NCBI RefSeq assembly: GCF_003667445.1
Contig: NZ_RCTF01000001.1
Span: forward strand, 310,001 to 374,000
DNA: 64,000 nucleotides
Direction of reading: 5' to 3'
DNA from: Xanthobacter tagetidis
GTDB lineage: Bacteria > Pseudomonadota > Alphaproteobacteria > Rhizobiales > Xanthobacteraceae
Below, piece after piece: positions 34,688-42,871 of this stretch. Every line of letters begins with the position of its first letter. Position 1 is the stretch's first letter. The translations under genes and the position numbers were made by a program. Below the pieces are notes generated by a model. It was not told where the DNA came from. It did not search any database and worked only from the letters and a program-made list of their open reading frames with translations.

Positions 34688-35010
34688 CGCGCCATCCCCC
34701 CGACGGCCGGCAGCGGCAGGTCGATGTCCTCGTCGCGGTTGACGACCGGGTCGAGTTCCTTCTTCTTCATGCCGACGCGGTTGCCGCTCTCCATGAATTC
34801 GACGCCGTAGATGTAGAACTGCTGGAGAAACGTGCCGATGGAGACCACGTAGCCTTCCTCGCCCTTCTTCGCGAGGATCTCGCCGATCTCCTTGCCGGCA
34901 TAGGTGCCGTCATTGCGGATGGTGCGCTTGGCCTTCACCTTCTCGCCGAAGGAGAAATACGGCGGCTCGGTGATCTCCACCACGTCGCTGTCGCGGACGA
35001 TGTTGCTCAT
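34684..35010 (-). CDS. nifZ: NifZ, P-cluster maturation protein
   Basis: 108 residues from ATG 35010: PYFSFGEKVKAKRTIRNDGTYAGKEIGEILAKKGEEGYVVSIGTFLQQFYIYGVEFMESGNRVGMKKKEL. This is the standard NifZ domain with a short acidic C-terminal tail. NifZ acts with NifH in forming the second P-cluster of NifDK. It is overlapped on both sides by neighbours (ATGA at 35007-35010 with the LRV gene and at 34684-34687 with the second nifZ), so the three are translated together. Confidence 0.92.
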   Translation of the reverse strand: MSNIVRDSDVVEITEPPYFSFGEKVKAKRTIRNDGTYAGKEIGEILAKKGEEGYVVSIGTFLQQFYIYGVEFMESGNRVGMKKKELDPVVNRDEDIDLPLPAVGGMAR

Positions 35011-35789
35011 CTCGGCATCTCCCTCATGAACTCTCCGGGCTCGGGCCGAAGCGCGCCGCGGGCGCGGGCCATCTCGCGCACCATCATGTCGGTGTCCTCC
35101 AGAAGGTCGCCGAGCAGCGTCGGGGAAAGCCGGCTCGCCACCTCGTGGCGCACGCGCCAGTCGGGGTCGGCCTTCAGCCGCGCCAGCAGGTCCGGCGCGA
35201 GGCGCCGCGCCGCCTCCAGGCGCACGCTGGCGGACGGGTCGTCCGCCATGCGCAGCAGCCATTCGGCGGGCAGGCGCTGCGCCACCACGCGGCGCACCTC
35301 CACCTCCGGATCGTCCATCAGCCGGGAGAGCAGCGGCGGCGCCACCCGCCGCGCGACGACCATGCGCACGTAGTAGTCGGGGTCCGCCAGCATGGGCACC
35401 AGCTCGGCATCGTCCAGCAGCGAGGCGATGCGGATGCGCACTTCGCGGTGCGGGTCCTGGCGCAGGCGCAGGATCAGCCGCCTGGGCAGCCGGCGGGCCG
35501 CGTTCCATCGCACCGTCTCCTCGGGATCGTCGAGCAGCGGCGGCAGGAGGAACACGTCCGCATGCTTCGCCGCGATGGCGCGCACCTCGAAATGGTCGTG
35601 ATGAACGTAGGTATTCGCGAGCGCGGGATTCCAGGTGAAGAAGCGGTCGATGCGCCGGGCGTAGCGGTCGTTGACGCAGGCATGCTTCAGCTTGCAGCGG
35701 CCCTCCGCGCGCATGGCGTCGTGGATGCAGGCACCGCAGTCGATGTGCGCGCCGCGCCAGTCGATGGCCTCGTCGATCGCGTCAGTCAT
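35007..35789 (-). CDS. 4Fe-4S leucine-rich-variant (LRV) repeat protein
   Basis: 260 residues. An N-terminal Cys cluster (C18-x2-C21-x10-C32-x5-C38) is followed by about seven 24-residue LRV repeats of the form hxxLhxDPxxxVRxxhAxRL (from ~60 to 245). This matches the Azotobacter vinelandii LRV protein, a [4Fe-4S] protein encoded in its nif region, whose repeat solenoid structure is known. Its role is unproven; peptide or protein binding is likely. The start overlaps the TPR gene upstream by eight bases. Confidence 0.9.
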   Translation of the reverse strand: MTDAIDEAIDWRGAHIDCGACIHDAMRAEGRCKLKHACVNDRYARRIDRFFTWNPALANTYVHHDHFEVRAIAAKHADVFLLPPLLDDPEETVRWNAARRLPRRLILRLRQDPHREVRIRIASLLDDAELVPMLADPDYYVRMVVARRVAPPLLSRLMDDPEVEVRRVVAQRLPAEWLLRMADDPSASVRLEAARRLAPDLLARLKADPDWRVRHEVASRLSPTLLGDLLEDTDMMVREMARARGALRPEPGEFMREMPR

Positions 35790-36321
35790 CGCCGGCCTCC
35801 GCGCGGTCGAGGACGTCGATGAGCAGGCGAGCGCCGATCCTGTCGGCGGGGTCGAGCTGAAGCAGCTTCTCGGCCGCCGCGCGGCCCTCAGCGAGGTTGC
35901 CGAGGCGCATGTTGAGATAGGCGTAGCCCTTCAGCGTGAAGAGGAAGAAGCGCGGCATCAGCGCCTCGTAGCGGCCGAACAGCGCGTCCTCGGGCGCCAC
36001 GTCGCGCCAGTCGGCGGGCAGGTTGGTCTCGCGCTGCGCCTTGGAGAGGCAGATGCGCGCCACCTCCAGGCACTCGGCGAGCCGGCCCTTGTAGAAATAG
36101 AAGCGGTAGAGGCCGATCAGCACCGCCGCGTGGCCGGGCGCGATGGCCTCCGCCTGGCGCAGATGCGCCTCGGCGACCTCGCCCAGATGGTAGGACAGGC
36201 CGGCCTGCCAGAGGTGCCAGTTGGCCTCCTCCGGCAGGCCGCCGCCCAGCAGCGCGTGCGCAAGCAGAGCGTCTTCCGCGAAGGCGGAAGGCTCGGCCGT
36301 CATGGCGCGCGCGGCGTTCAT
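35782..36321 (-). CDS. TPR-like nif-operon protein
   Basis: 179 residues from ATG 36321. Helical repeats: EEANWHLWQAGLSYHLGEVAEAHLRQAEAIAPGHAAVLIGLYRFYFYKGRLAECLEVAR, then FLFTLKGYAYLNMRLGNLAEGRAAAEKLLQLDP. Canonical TPR spacing with LPADWR in the middle, as in the shorter relative at 28158-28652. It is followed by the LRV gene with an overlap. A scaffold or chaperone role is inferred from the fold only. Confidence 0.78.
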   Translation of the reverse strand: MNAARAMTAEPSAFAEDALLAHALLGGGLPEEANWHLWQAGLSYHLGEVAEAHLRQAEAIAPGHAAVLIGLYRFYFYKGRLAECLEVARICLSKAQRETNLPADWRDVAPEDALFGRYEALMPRFFLFTLKGYAYLNMRLGNLAEGRAAAEKLLQLDPADRIGARLLIDVLDRAEAGDD

Positions 36322-36335
36322 GCCCGCCCCGCCGC

Positions 36336-36668
36336 TCACAGACCCGCCGGCAGCGCCTGGCCGTGGGAGGCGCAGGTCGTTGCCTTGGGATCGTGGAAGA
36401 CGAGGCCGGTCTTGGCGGCGGTGTCGGTGAAGTCCACCGTGACGCCGTCGAGCAGGATGCGGCTCTCTGCCGGCAGGAACAGCCTGACCGCGCCCTTCTG
36501 CACCACGGCATCGCCCGGCATGGGCTCGCGCAGCACGCAGATGTCGGCATTGAGGCCCGAGCAGCCGCCCGGCGAGACCGCGAGGCGGAAGCCCGCCCCC
36601 GGCCCGCCGTCGGACATCACCATGAGCCGCATGAACTTCTCGGCCTTGGGGGTGATGGTGAAGTTCAT
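36336..36668 (-). CDS. HesB/IscA-like protein with reduced cysteine set
   Basis: 110 residues: MNFTITPKAEKFMRLMVMS..GAGFRLAVSPGGCSGLNADICV. The first IscA cysteine (SPGGCSGL) is present. The C-terminal CxC pair of A-type carriers is replaced by a lone Cys in KATTCASHG, so cluster or iron binding may differ. It lies between fdxN and the TPR gene of the nifB operon. The other A-type protein of the island (41545-41865) has the full set. Confidence 0.82.
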   Translation of the reverse strand: MNFTITPKAEKFMRLMVMSDGGPGAGFRLAVSPGGCSGLNADICVLREPMPGDAVVQKGAVRLFLPAESRILLDGVTVDFTDTAAKTGLVFHDPKATTCASHGQALPAGL

Positions 36669-36680
36669 CGTCTTTTCTCC

Positions 36681-36905
36681 TCAGGCCGGGACCTGGTAGC
36701 GCGGAAACGCGGGGTCGATGACGCAGGTATTGTCCACCGGGCAGACGGCGGCGCACTGCGGCTCGTCGAAGTGGCCGAGGCACTCGGTGCACTTCTTCGG
36801 GTCGATGACGAACGTGCCGTTCTTCTCGGAGATGGCGACGTTCGGGCACTCCGGCTCGCAGGCCGAGCAGGAGGTGCACTGGGAGGCGATGATCTTGAGG
36901 GTCAT
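36681..36905 (-). CDS. fdxN: FdxN-type ferredoxin, two [4Fe-4S] clusters
   Basis: 74 residues from ATG 36905. Cluster motifs: [12 protein letters not shown] and CTEC-x8-C-x3-CP ([18 protein letters not shown]). The insertion in the second motif is typical of nif-linked FdxN ferredoxins, which give electrons to nitrogenase or to NifB. It sits 15 bases after nifB, its usual place. A close relative is at 60227-60421 at the head of the suf operon. Confidence 0.92.
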   Translation of the reverse strand: MTLKIIASQCTSCSACEPECPNVAISEKNGTFVIDPKKCTECLGHFDEPQCAAVCPVDNTCVIDPAFPRYQVPA

Positions 36906-36919
36906 GGCAGGTCCTCGCC

Positions 36920-38494
36920 TCACGCCGCGCTGATGAGAGCGCCCTGGCGGATCGCCGCATCGCCGCGCGCGACGTGCTCGATCTCGCCGCTCTTCACCTT
37001 GTCCAGGTAGTCCTTGAACCAGGTGATGGCGCTCTTCTCGATGAACTCGTGGGCATACTGGTCCACGGGGTCGATGCCGGCCTTGGCGAGGTCCGCCTTC
37101 GGGCAGCCGCCGACCTTGGCGACGAACACCGCGTGGCAGTCGTTGATGGCGCGGATCACGGTCTCAAGGCTGTCCTCGTCGCCGAAGCCACCCTGGCAGT
37201 AGAGGTCGACGCGGCGATGGCCGACGAACTTCGCGCCGGCGGTGGAGAGCTCGTAGACCTGGAACTCCTTGGCGTGGCCGAAATGCTCGTTGATGAGGCC
37301 CGAGCCCTTGGTGGCGACGGCAACCAGCAGCTTGATGTCGCTCTGCGCGCCGGCGAGCGTCTCCAGCTCCTCCTGCTTGGCCGCCACCTTGGCGACACGC
37401 TCCTCCTCCACCATGGCCTGGTAGGCCTTGCGGCCCTCCATGTCGTAGTTCACGTCCATGGCCATGATCTTGTCGGTGGTGAACTCGGCCGAGCGGTCCT
37501 CGCCCAGCAGCCCCACCGCGTCGGCGCGGCACTGGCGGCAGTGGCGCATCATGTTCATCTCGCCCTCGCAGCTGTCCTGCAGGGCCTTCAATTCCTGGGC
37601 GGAGGGGCCGCGCTGGCCGTTGAGGCCGAACACGGTGCCGTGCTCGGGCGCGGAGATCAGCGGCATGATGTTGTGCAGGAAGGCGCCGCGCGACTTCACG
37701 GCCTTGTTCACCTCGACCAGGTGCTGGTCGTTGATGCCGGGGATCATCACCGAGTTGATCTTGCACAGGATGCCGCGTTCGGTGAGCATCTCCAGGCCCT
37801 GGAGCTGGCGATCGGTGAGGATCTTCGCCGCCTCGTAGCCGGTGTAGCGCTTGTGCTTCCAGAAGATCCACGGATAGATCTTCGCGCCCACCTCGGGGTC
37901 CACCATGTTGATGGTAATGGTGACGTGGTCGACATTGTAGCGGGCGATGGTGTCCACATGGTCGGGCAGCGTCAGGCCGTTGGTGGACAGACAGAGCTTG
38001 ATGTCGGGCGCGGTCTTCGAGATCAGCTCGAAGGTCTTGAAGGTCTTCTCGGGGTTCGCCAGCGGGTCGCCGGGGCCGGCGATGCCGAGCACGGTCATCT
38101 GCGGGATGGTGGAGGCCACCGCCAGCACCTTCTTCGCCGCCTGCTCGGGCGTCAGCTTCTCGGAGACGACGCCCGGCCGGCTCTCATTGGCGCAGTCATA
38201 CTTGCGATTGCAGTAGTTGCACTGGATGTTGCAGGCCGGCGCCACGGCCACATGCATCCGGGCATAGTGGTGGTGGGCTTCCTCGGAATAACAGGGATGG
38301 TTCTTCACCTTCTCCCAGATCTCGGTGGGCAGGTCGTTCTGCCCCGCGCCCGAGCCGCAGCTCGCCTTGCCCGAGCTGCCGGACGTGCCGCAGCCCTTGT
38401 GCTCGGCCATCTTCTGCATCAGGTCGTCCATGTCGATGTTGGTTTCGACATTGGTCCCGACGGCGTCCCCCACATGCTCAGTCGTCGCGTCCAT
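36920..38494 (-). CDS. nifB: NifB, FeMo-cofactor core (NifB-co) synthase
   Basis: 524 residues from ATG 38494 (GAGGAG upstream). The longer frame to 38548 runs into the promoter and is rejected. Radical SAM cluster: Cys88-x3-Cys92-x2-Cys95 (CNIQCNYC). The radical SAM core spans ~75-330 and a NifX-like domain ~390-500. NifB fuses two [4Fe-4S] units with a carbide to make the 8Fe core of FeMo-co. It heads a long operon that runs to the globin gene. A -24/-12 promoter (38544) and two NifA-type sites lie upstream. Confidence 0.97.
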   Translation of the reverse strand: MDATTEHVGDAVGTNVETNIDMDDLMQKMAEHKGCGTSGSSGKASCGSGAGQNDLPTEIWEKVKNHPCYSEEAHHHYARMHVAVAPACNIQCNYCNRKYDCANESRPGVVSEKLTPEQAAKKVLAVASTIPQMTVLGIAGPGDPLANPEKTFKTFELISKTAPDIKLCLSTNGLTLPDHVDTIARYNVDHVTITINMVDPEVGAKIYPWIFWKHKRYTGYEAAKILTDRQLQGLEMLTERGILCKINSVMIPGINDQHLVEVNKAVKSRGAFLHNIMPLISAPEHGTVFGLNGQRGPSAQELKALQDSCEGEMNMMRHCRQCRADAVGLLGEDRSAEFTTDKIMAMDVNYDMEGRKAYQAMVEEERVAKVAAKQEELETLAGAQSDIKLLVAVATKGSGLINEHFGHAKEFQVYELSTAGAKFVGHRRVDLYCQGGFGDEDSLETVIRAINDCHAVFVAKVGGCPKADLAKAGIDPVDQYAHEFIEKSAITWFKDYLDKVKSGEIEHVARGDAAIRQGALISAA

Positions 38495-38543
38495 GGTGGT
38501 GCTCCTCGTCTTGAGCAGGATCCAGTCATCCTGAGGAGACGTG

Positions 38544-38560
38544 AGCAACCGGCGTGCCAG
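38544..38560 (-). promoter_or_regulatory. Sigma54 promoter of the nifB operon
   Basis: Minus strand CTGGCACGCCGGTTGCTCA: TGGCAC at 38559-38554 and TTGC ending near 38545, spaced as the consensus. Predicted start near 38534, giving a ~40-base leader before nifB. It is one of the best matches in the window. Confidence 0.88.
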
Positions 38561-38615
38561 CCGCTGCGGCGGAAATTAATTCATTTATTTCATATACATA
38601 TTTGACATTCCGCGC

Positions 38616-38631
38616 TGTCGCGTTGCGCACA
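38616..38631. promoter_or_regulatory. NifA upstream activator site 1 of nifB
   Basis: TGTCGCGTTGCGCACA, TGT-N10-ACA, about 57 bases upstream of the nifB -24 element. The surrounding DNA from 38580 is unusually AT-rich. Confidence 0.65.
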
Positions 38632-38657
38632 CGGGACAATCCGGCGCGCCGCCGACA

Positions 38658-38673
38658 TGTTGGAAAGGTTACA
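38658..38673. promoter_or_regulatory. NifA upstream activator site 2 of nifB
   Basis: TGTTGGAAAGGTTACA, a second TGT-N10-ACA about 100 bases upstream of the nifB -24 element. The 38495-38806 interval otherwise holds no gene. Confidence 0.65.
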
Positions 38674-38806
38674 TGTTCGCGGCCTCGGAACAGTCTTTCG
38701 GCGGCGCTCTTGATCTCGGTCAATGCGGAGCCTTGAATCCGAACGCCGGCAGGCCTCCATGGGAGGCATGCCGGCGTTGGGAAATGCGCGCTGGGACGCC
38801 GGGCGG

Positions 38807-39667
38807 TCAGGCCGCGGTCAGGATCTGCGTCGCCCGGTCGAGCGGCACCGCCAGGGGGATGATGCCGTGGCCGAACAGGAAGCGCAGCTCGTTCTTCGTC
38901 AGCGCGTCCGGGTCCACCACCGCATAGTTCGGGCCGCCGGAGCGCTTGATGATCTGCCGCGCATAGTTGCGCAGGAGCTGGTCGTGGAACCGGCAGCCCA
39001 GGAACAGGAAGCCCCGCTCGGTGCGGCGATCCTTCACGATGTCCGGGATCGGCGTCTGGATGTCGATCTCGGTGAGGACCTCCACATAGTCCGCATCCGA
39101 GATCAGGAAGTTCTTCGCCGGCACCGCTCCGCCATGGGGCTTGTAGAGCAACGTCGTCCAGCCGGGCGCGGCGGCCTTGCCGGTCTCGGCGCCGGCGGCG
39201 TCGTAGAAGCGGTACCAGCGGTCCTCGCCGATGCCGGCACGGGTGATGCCCTGCACCTCGCCCCAGTCGGCGCGATCAGCGAGCGCCGCGCGCATGGCGC
39301 CGTCATACCAGGTGTCGACGATCATCGGCAGCCTGAGGCCGGCGAGAAAGGCATGGAGCGCGGTGGGCGGCACGGGGGTCGCGAACGCCTCGGCCATCAG
39401 CGCGGAGACGGTGTTGCGGTGCCTCGTGCTCTCGATGTGCTGGGCCGCGGCCCAGGCATTGCCCTTGGCGCGCTTCGGCAGCGCGACCTTGGTGCCGAGG
39501 AAGGCGGCGAGCGCCTCCGGGGTCATGGGCACGCTGGTCGGGGCGGCGACGCCCGGTCCGAGATAGGGCACGATGGCGCCCGCCTTGAGGCCGGCGGCCG
39601 CCTTGGCGATCACCGCCTCCGCGTCGGCGAGCCGGACGATGTCCGCGGTGGGGACCGGGGCGTTCAT
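38807..39667 (-). CDS. SIR2-like domain protein in the nifS operon
   Basis: 286 residues from ATG 39667, one base after the nifT stop. The N-terminal part has [17 protein letters not shown], the glycine-rich start of SIR2-like (SIR2_2) NAD-binding folds, and [15 protein letters not shown] matches the following conserved block; [19 protein letters not shown] resembles the second motif. Such domains hydrolyse NAD or deacylate proteins; in defence systems they deplete NAD. Here the gene sits between nifT and nifB, so a nitrogen-fixation function is likely. The longer frame to 39760 overlaps nifT. Confidence 0.72.
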   Translation of the reverse strand: MNAPVPTADIVRLADAEAVIAKAAAGLKAGAIVPYLGPGVAAPTSVPMTPEALAAFLGTKVALPKRAKGNAWAAAQHIESTRHRNTVSALMAEAFATPVPPTALHAFLAGLRLPMIVDTWYDGAMRAALADRADWGEVQGITRAGIGEDRWYRFYDAAGAETGKAAAPGWTTLLYKPHGGAVPAKNFLISDADYVEVLTEIDIQTPIPDIVKDRRTERGFLFLGCRFHDQLLRNYARQIIKRSGGPNYAVVDPDALTKNELRFLFGHGIIPLAVPLDRATQILTAA

Positions 39668-39668
39668 C

Positions 39669-39887
39669 TCACTCCTCCTCGCTGCCGCGCTTCTTGGCAT
39701 TGACGGTGATGGGCAGGCTGGTGCCCGGCGCCATCTCCGGCAAATCGAGCACCCAGCCATTGGCGATCTTGATCCAGCCGCCCCACAGGCTCTCGTGCTC
39801 GAACGCCACGATGGGCTCCTCCAGGTCCTTCTTCGGGACGTAGATGGAGAGGCCGGTCTCGGGAGAACGGCGGATCATGACTTTCAT
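39669..39887 (-). CDS. nifT: NifT/FixU
   Basis: 72 residues: [50 protein letters not shown]. Standard NifT length and WGG-x-x-x-LANGW-type motif. The small protein is always found with nif genes and is dispensable in tested species; function unknown. It lies between nifS and the SIR2-like gene. Confidence 0.93.
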   Translation of the reverse strand: MKVMIRRSPETGLSIYVPKKDLEEPIVAFEHESLWGGWIKIANGWVLDLPEMAPGTSLPITVNAKKRGSEEE

Positions 39888-39956
39888 GCGGTGGCTCCTG
39901 GATGAAGGGTCGGGCGCCGCCGGCGGCGGGCGGCGCGATGTCGGGGAAAGGCGGGA

Positions 39957-41153
39957 TCAGCCATGGACGGCACCCTCCGGCTGGCGCGCCTGCCAGGCGG
40001 GCGACATCTCCCGCAGGGCGGCGACGATGCCGGGCAGCGCCTCCAGCACGCGGTCGACGTCGGCGCCGGAATTCTCCCGCGAGAGCGACAGGCGCAGCGC
40101 GCCGTTGAGCGCCCGGGCCGGCAGGTTCATGGCCTTCAGCACATGGGACGGCTCGGTGGAGCCGGAGGTGCAGGCCGATCCCGTGGAAGCGGCGATGCCG
40201 GCCCGGTCGAGCCGGTTCAGGATCGCCTCGCCGTCGAGAAAATCGAAGGCGAGGTTGGCGGTGTTGGGCAGGCGGTTTTCGCCGTCGCCGTTCACCCGGC
40301 AGCCCTCGATGCGCTGGAGCAGGCCCTGCTCCAGCCGGTCGCGCAGGCCGCGCACGCGCGTGCCCTCGTCGGCGAGGTGGGCGAGCGCCAGCTCGGCCGC
40401 CTTGCCGAGGCCGACGATGGCGGGCACGTTCTCGGTGCCGCCGCGCCGCCCGCGCTCCTGGTGGCCGCCGCGGATCAGCGGCCTGAACTTCACGCCCTTT
40501 TTCACATAGAGCGCGCCGATGCCCTTCGGGCCGTGCAGCTTGTGGCCGGAGAGCGAGAGCATGTCGATGGCGGTGGCCTTCACCTCCATGGGCACCTTGC
40601 CCACCGCCTGCACCGCATCGGTATGGAACAGCGCGCCGGCGGCCTTCGCCATCTCGGCGAGCGCGGCGACGGGGAAGAGCGTGCCGGTCTCGTTGTTGGC
40701 CCACATCACGCTGGCGAGCGCGGTGCACGGGCCGAGCGCGGCCCGGTAGGCGTCGATGTCGAGGCGCCCGGCGTCATCGACGCCGATGTAGTGCACCTTC
40801 ACGCCGCGGGTCTTCTCCAGGTGCGCCGCAGGCGCGAGCACCGCCTGGTGCTCGACCCTTGTGGTGACGATCTCGCTGCGGCCCTCGGCCTCGCCGGCCT
40901 CAAGCGCCGAGAGCAGCGCGGCATTGTCGGATTCGGTGCCGCCGGAGGTGAAGACCACCTCGTGGTCGAAGGCCGCCCCGATGAGCGCCGCGAGCGCCCT
41001 GCGGGCGGCCTTCACCGCCTCCGCCACGTCGGCGCCGAAGGCATGGGTGGAGGAGGCGTTGCCGAACTGGTCCGAGAAATAGGGCAGCATGGCCGCCACC
41101 ACGTCCGGGTCGGTGCGCGTCGTCGCGTTGTTGTCGAGATAGACCGGCCGCAC
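39957..41153 (-). CDS. nifS: Cysteine desulfurase NifS
   Basis: 398 residues. PLP lysine in SLSGHKLHGPKG (~residue 200), active-site Cys in GSACTSGSTEPSHVL (~325), and PVYLDNNATT at the N terminus mark the NifS/IscS class I desulfurase. It provides sulfur for nitrogenase clusters. The gene lies 51 bases after the NifU C-domain gene and is followed by nifT. A second, class II, desulfurase (SufS) is at 55281-56561. Confidence 0.95.
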   Translation of the reverse strand: MRPVYLDNNATTRTDPDVVAAMLPYFSDQFGNASSTHAFGADVAEAVKAARRALAALIGAAFDHEVVFTSGGTESDNAALLSALEAGEAEGRSEIVTTRVEHQAVLAPAAHLEKTRGVKVHYIGVDDAGRLDIDAYRAALGPCTALASVMWANNETGTLFPVAALAEMAKAAGALFHTDAVQAVGKVPMEVKATAIDMLSLSGHKLHGPKGIGALYVKKGVKFRPLIRGGHQERGRRGGTENVPAIVGLGKAAELALAHLADEGTRVRGLRDRLEQGLLQRIEGCRVNGDGENRLPNTANLAFDFLDGEAILNRLDRAGIAASTGSACTSGSTEPSHVLKAMNLPARALNGALRLSLSRENSGADVDRVLEALPGIVAALREMSPAWQARQPEGAVHG

Positions 41154-41204
41154 GGACGACGCCTCCCTGTTGAGGCCCGAAGGCCAGCCGCGAAGGCGCC
41201 GCCG

Positions 41205-41504
41205 CTACTGGGCGACCTTGATCGGCGCCGTGGGGCCGGCCACGGGCACGAGGCGCACGAACTCGCCGAGGCGCTCGATGAGCTTGGCCTGGATGCCCTC
41301 CATGGTGGCGCTGGCGAGCTTGCAGAACACGCAGGCGCCCGTGAGCTTCACGAACACCTTCGCGCCCTCCACATTCACCAGCACGCAGTCGCCGCCGTCG
41401 CGCTTGAGGTTGGGGCGGATCTCCTCGATCACCTCCTGGATCAGCGCCAGGCGGTCGGTCTCGGCACGGGGCGCGGGGGCGCGCTGTTCGGTTTCCTGCA
41501 GCAT
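41205..41504 (-). CDS. nifU: NifU C-terminal-domain protein (Nfu-like)
   Basis: 99 residues with RPNLKRDGGDCVLVNVEGAKVFVKLTGACVFCKLASATMEGIQAKL. The CxxC (GACVFC) holds a [4Fe-4S] cluster. Full NifU has an IscU-like scaffold domain and a central BFD-type [2Fe-2S] domain before this part; both are absent here and no separate IscU gene was seen in the window. It can act as a late carrier for nitrogenase clusters. It is placed between iscA and nifS, the normal nifU position. Confidence 0.9.
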   Translation of the reverse strand: MLQETEQRAPAPRAETDRLALIQEVIEEIRPNLKRDGGDCVLVNVEGAKVFVKLTGACVFCKLASATMEGIQAKLIERLGEFVRLVPVAGPTAPIKVAQ

Positions 41505-41544
41505 CTCGGTCCTCTTCTCGGTGCGGGGTGGGGCCGAAAGGCCG

Positions 41545-41865
41545 TCAGCCGAACGACTTGCCGCAGGAGCAGCTCGACGTGGCGTTGGGGTTTTCGAAGG
41601 TGAAGCCCGAGCCTTCGAGCGCCACCACGAAGTCGATGACGGTGCCGGCGAGCAGTTCGTGGCTCTTGTTGTCCACGAACACCTTCACGCCGTCGCGCTC
41701 GATCACGGTATCGTCCGGATCGGCGCCGTTCACGAGGCCCATCATGTATTTGTAGCCGGCGCATCCGCCCGCCTCGACCATGATGCGCAGTCCGCCCACC
41801 GGCTTGTCGGCTCCGGAGATGGCGCTGCGAACGGCGTTCAAGGCGCTGTCCGTCAGATTGATCAT
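41545..41865 (-). CDS. IscA/HesB-type iron-sulfur carrier
   Basis: 106 residues from ATG 41865; a longer frame to 41925 enters the promoter. Three conserved cysteines are present: EAGGCAGYKY and SSCSCGKSFG. A-type carriers bind iron or a cluster and pass it on. It is the first gene of the iscA-nifU-nifS-nifT-SIR2 operon, immediately behind a strong sigma54 promoter, as with the nif-specific iscA of Azotobacter. Confidence 0.92.
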   Translation of the reverse strand: MINLTDSALNAVRSAISGADKPVGGLRIMVEAGGCAGYKYMMGLVNGADPDDTVIERDGVKVFVDNKSHELLAGTVIDFVVALEGSGFTFENPNATSSCSCGKSFG

Positions 41866-41903
41866 CGCTCGACCTTCATTGAGAAAGGGGTCGAGCCCCA
41901 ACT

Positions 41904-41920
41904 GGCAAGAGCTGTGCCAG
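41904..41920 (-). promoter_or_regulatory. Sigma54 promoter of the iscA-nifUS operon
   Basis: Minus strand CTGGCACAGCTCTTGCC: TGGCAC at 41919-41914 and TTGC ending at 41905. Predicted start near 41894, leaving a ~30-base leader before the ATG at 41865. Confidence 0.88.
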
Positions 41921-41979
41921 ACCATAATGCTTTAGAATATAATGATTTTCCGCTCCCGGGATGTTGCGTTTGCGACGCG

Positions 41980-41995
41980 TGTCCGGTTTCGGACA
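41980..41995. promoter_or_regulatory. NifA upstream activator site between iscA and the 42243 gene
   Basis: TGTCCGGTTTCGGACA, a perfect palindromic TGT-N10-ACA, 62 bases upstream of the iscA -24 box. A near match (TGTTGCGTTTGCGACG) lies just beside it at about 41962. It may also serve the plus-strand promoter at 42172. The interval 41866-42242 contains only regulatory DNA. Confidence 0.7.
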
Positions 41996-42171
41996 GGGCC
42001 GGAGGACGACGCGGACCGCCCGCCCTTCGGGGCCTGCGTCCTTGCGTCCGGCGGCGCCGCGCGGTGCGCGCCCAAGTCATTTACGCCACGGGAATTTTCA
42101 TGACGGCGCGCGCGGCTCAGGCGGGCCTGGCGGGCGCCGCGGCGTCCTGTCCGGCCGTCGTGGCGGGCAAG

Positions 42172-42187
42172 CGGCAGGGCCCTTGCA
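42172..42187 (+). promoter_or_regulatory. Sigma54-like promoter of the 42243 gene
   Basis: GCGGCAGGGCCCTTGCAT: GG at 42173-42174, N10, GC at 42185-42186 with the TTGCA -12 form. Predicted start near 42198, 45 bases before the ATG. Confidence 0.6.
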
Positions 42188-42242
42188 TGAAGCGCCGTGC
42201 GGCGCCCGCGGGCGCGGCGTTGCGCAATCCCGGAGACCCCCT

Positions 42243-42833
42243 ATGACGACCATCGAGAAGACCGCCCTGGGCAAGCTGGACCAGGAGGGTCGCCTTCTCA
42301 ATGCGGTGCTCAAGAGCCCGACCACCAAAGGCGAGCGCTTCGGCTTTCGCGGCGACATCGCCCTGAAGTTCCAGGCCCAGCTCGCCGACGAGAAGCGCCC
42401 GCCGGACTATTGCGTGGAACAGGTGCTCACCATCGCCCCCGAGGGCGCGGGCACCATTCCCGTGATGGCCGGCTACCTGCACAACTTCGCCTATCTCGAC
42501 GACGTGGCGAAGGTGCTCGGCCCGCTGCTCGGGCCGGACGGCAAGTACTTCATGTTCTGCAACAACATCGATCTTCTGGCGAAGTACAAGGTGGAGCACG
42601 GCGGGCTGAGCTTCTACGTGCTGCCCTGCGACGAATCCACCGTGTGGAAGGAGATGCTCGACCTCATGGGCATCGACAAGAACGACATCAAGAAGCTCGA
42701 TACCGCCGGCAAGCTGGACTATGTGCTCGATTCCGCGCTGGACTGGAGCGCCGACTACGAGCCGATCAGCTTCGAGAAGGGCGTCTCGGTGATGGAGCCG
42801 GTCAAGAACCGCAACGAGAACCGCCCCGTCTGA
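42243..42833 (+). CDS. Conserved-looking nif-island protein of unknown function
   Basis: 196 residues from ATG 42243 with GGAG seven bases upstream. It begins MTTIEKTALGKLDQEGRLLN and contains VLTIAPEGAGTIPVMAGYLHNFAYLDDVAKVLGPLLG and MFCNNIDLLAKYKVEHGGLSFYVLPCDESTVWKEMLDLMGID. Three cysteines are spread out; no membrane segment. The well-ordered alpha/beta pattern implies a real enzyme-sized domain, but I recognise no family. It has its own NifA site and -24/-12 promoter and is divergent from iscA-nifUS. Confidence 0.8.
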   Translation: MTTIEKTALGKLDQEGRLLNAVLKSPTTKGERFGFRGDIALKFQAQLADEKRPPDYCVEQVLTIAPEGAGTIPVMAGYLHNFAYLDDVAKVLGPLLGPDGKYFMFCNNIDLLAKYKVEHGGLSFYVLPCDESTVWKEMLDLMGIDKNDIKKLDTAGKLDYVLDSALDWSADYEPISFEKGVSVMEPVKNRNENRPV

Positions 42834-42871
42834 TCCGCAGGCGCGACCGGCAGAGGGGCGCGACGAGCCCC

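Noticed and set aside
38495..38548. Longer nifB start at 38548
   Set aside because: It overlaps the -12 element of the nifB promoter.
36974..38605. 543-residue plus-strand frame opposite nifB
   Set aside because: Antisense shadow, His/Leu/Val-rich; nifB is certain.
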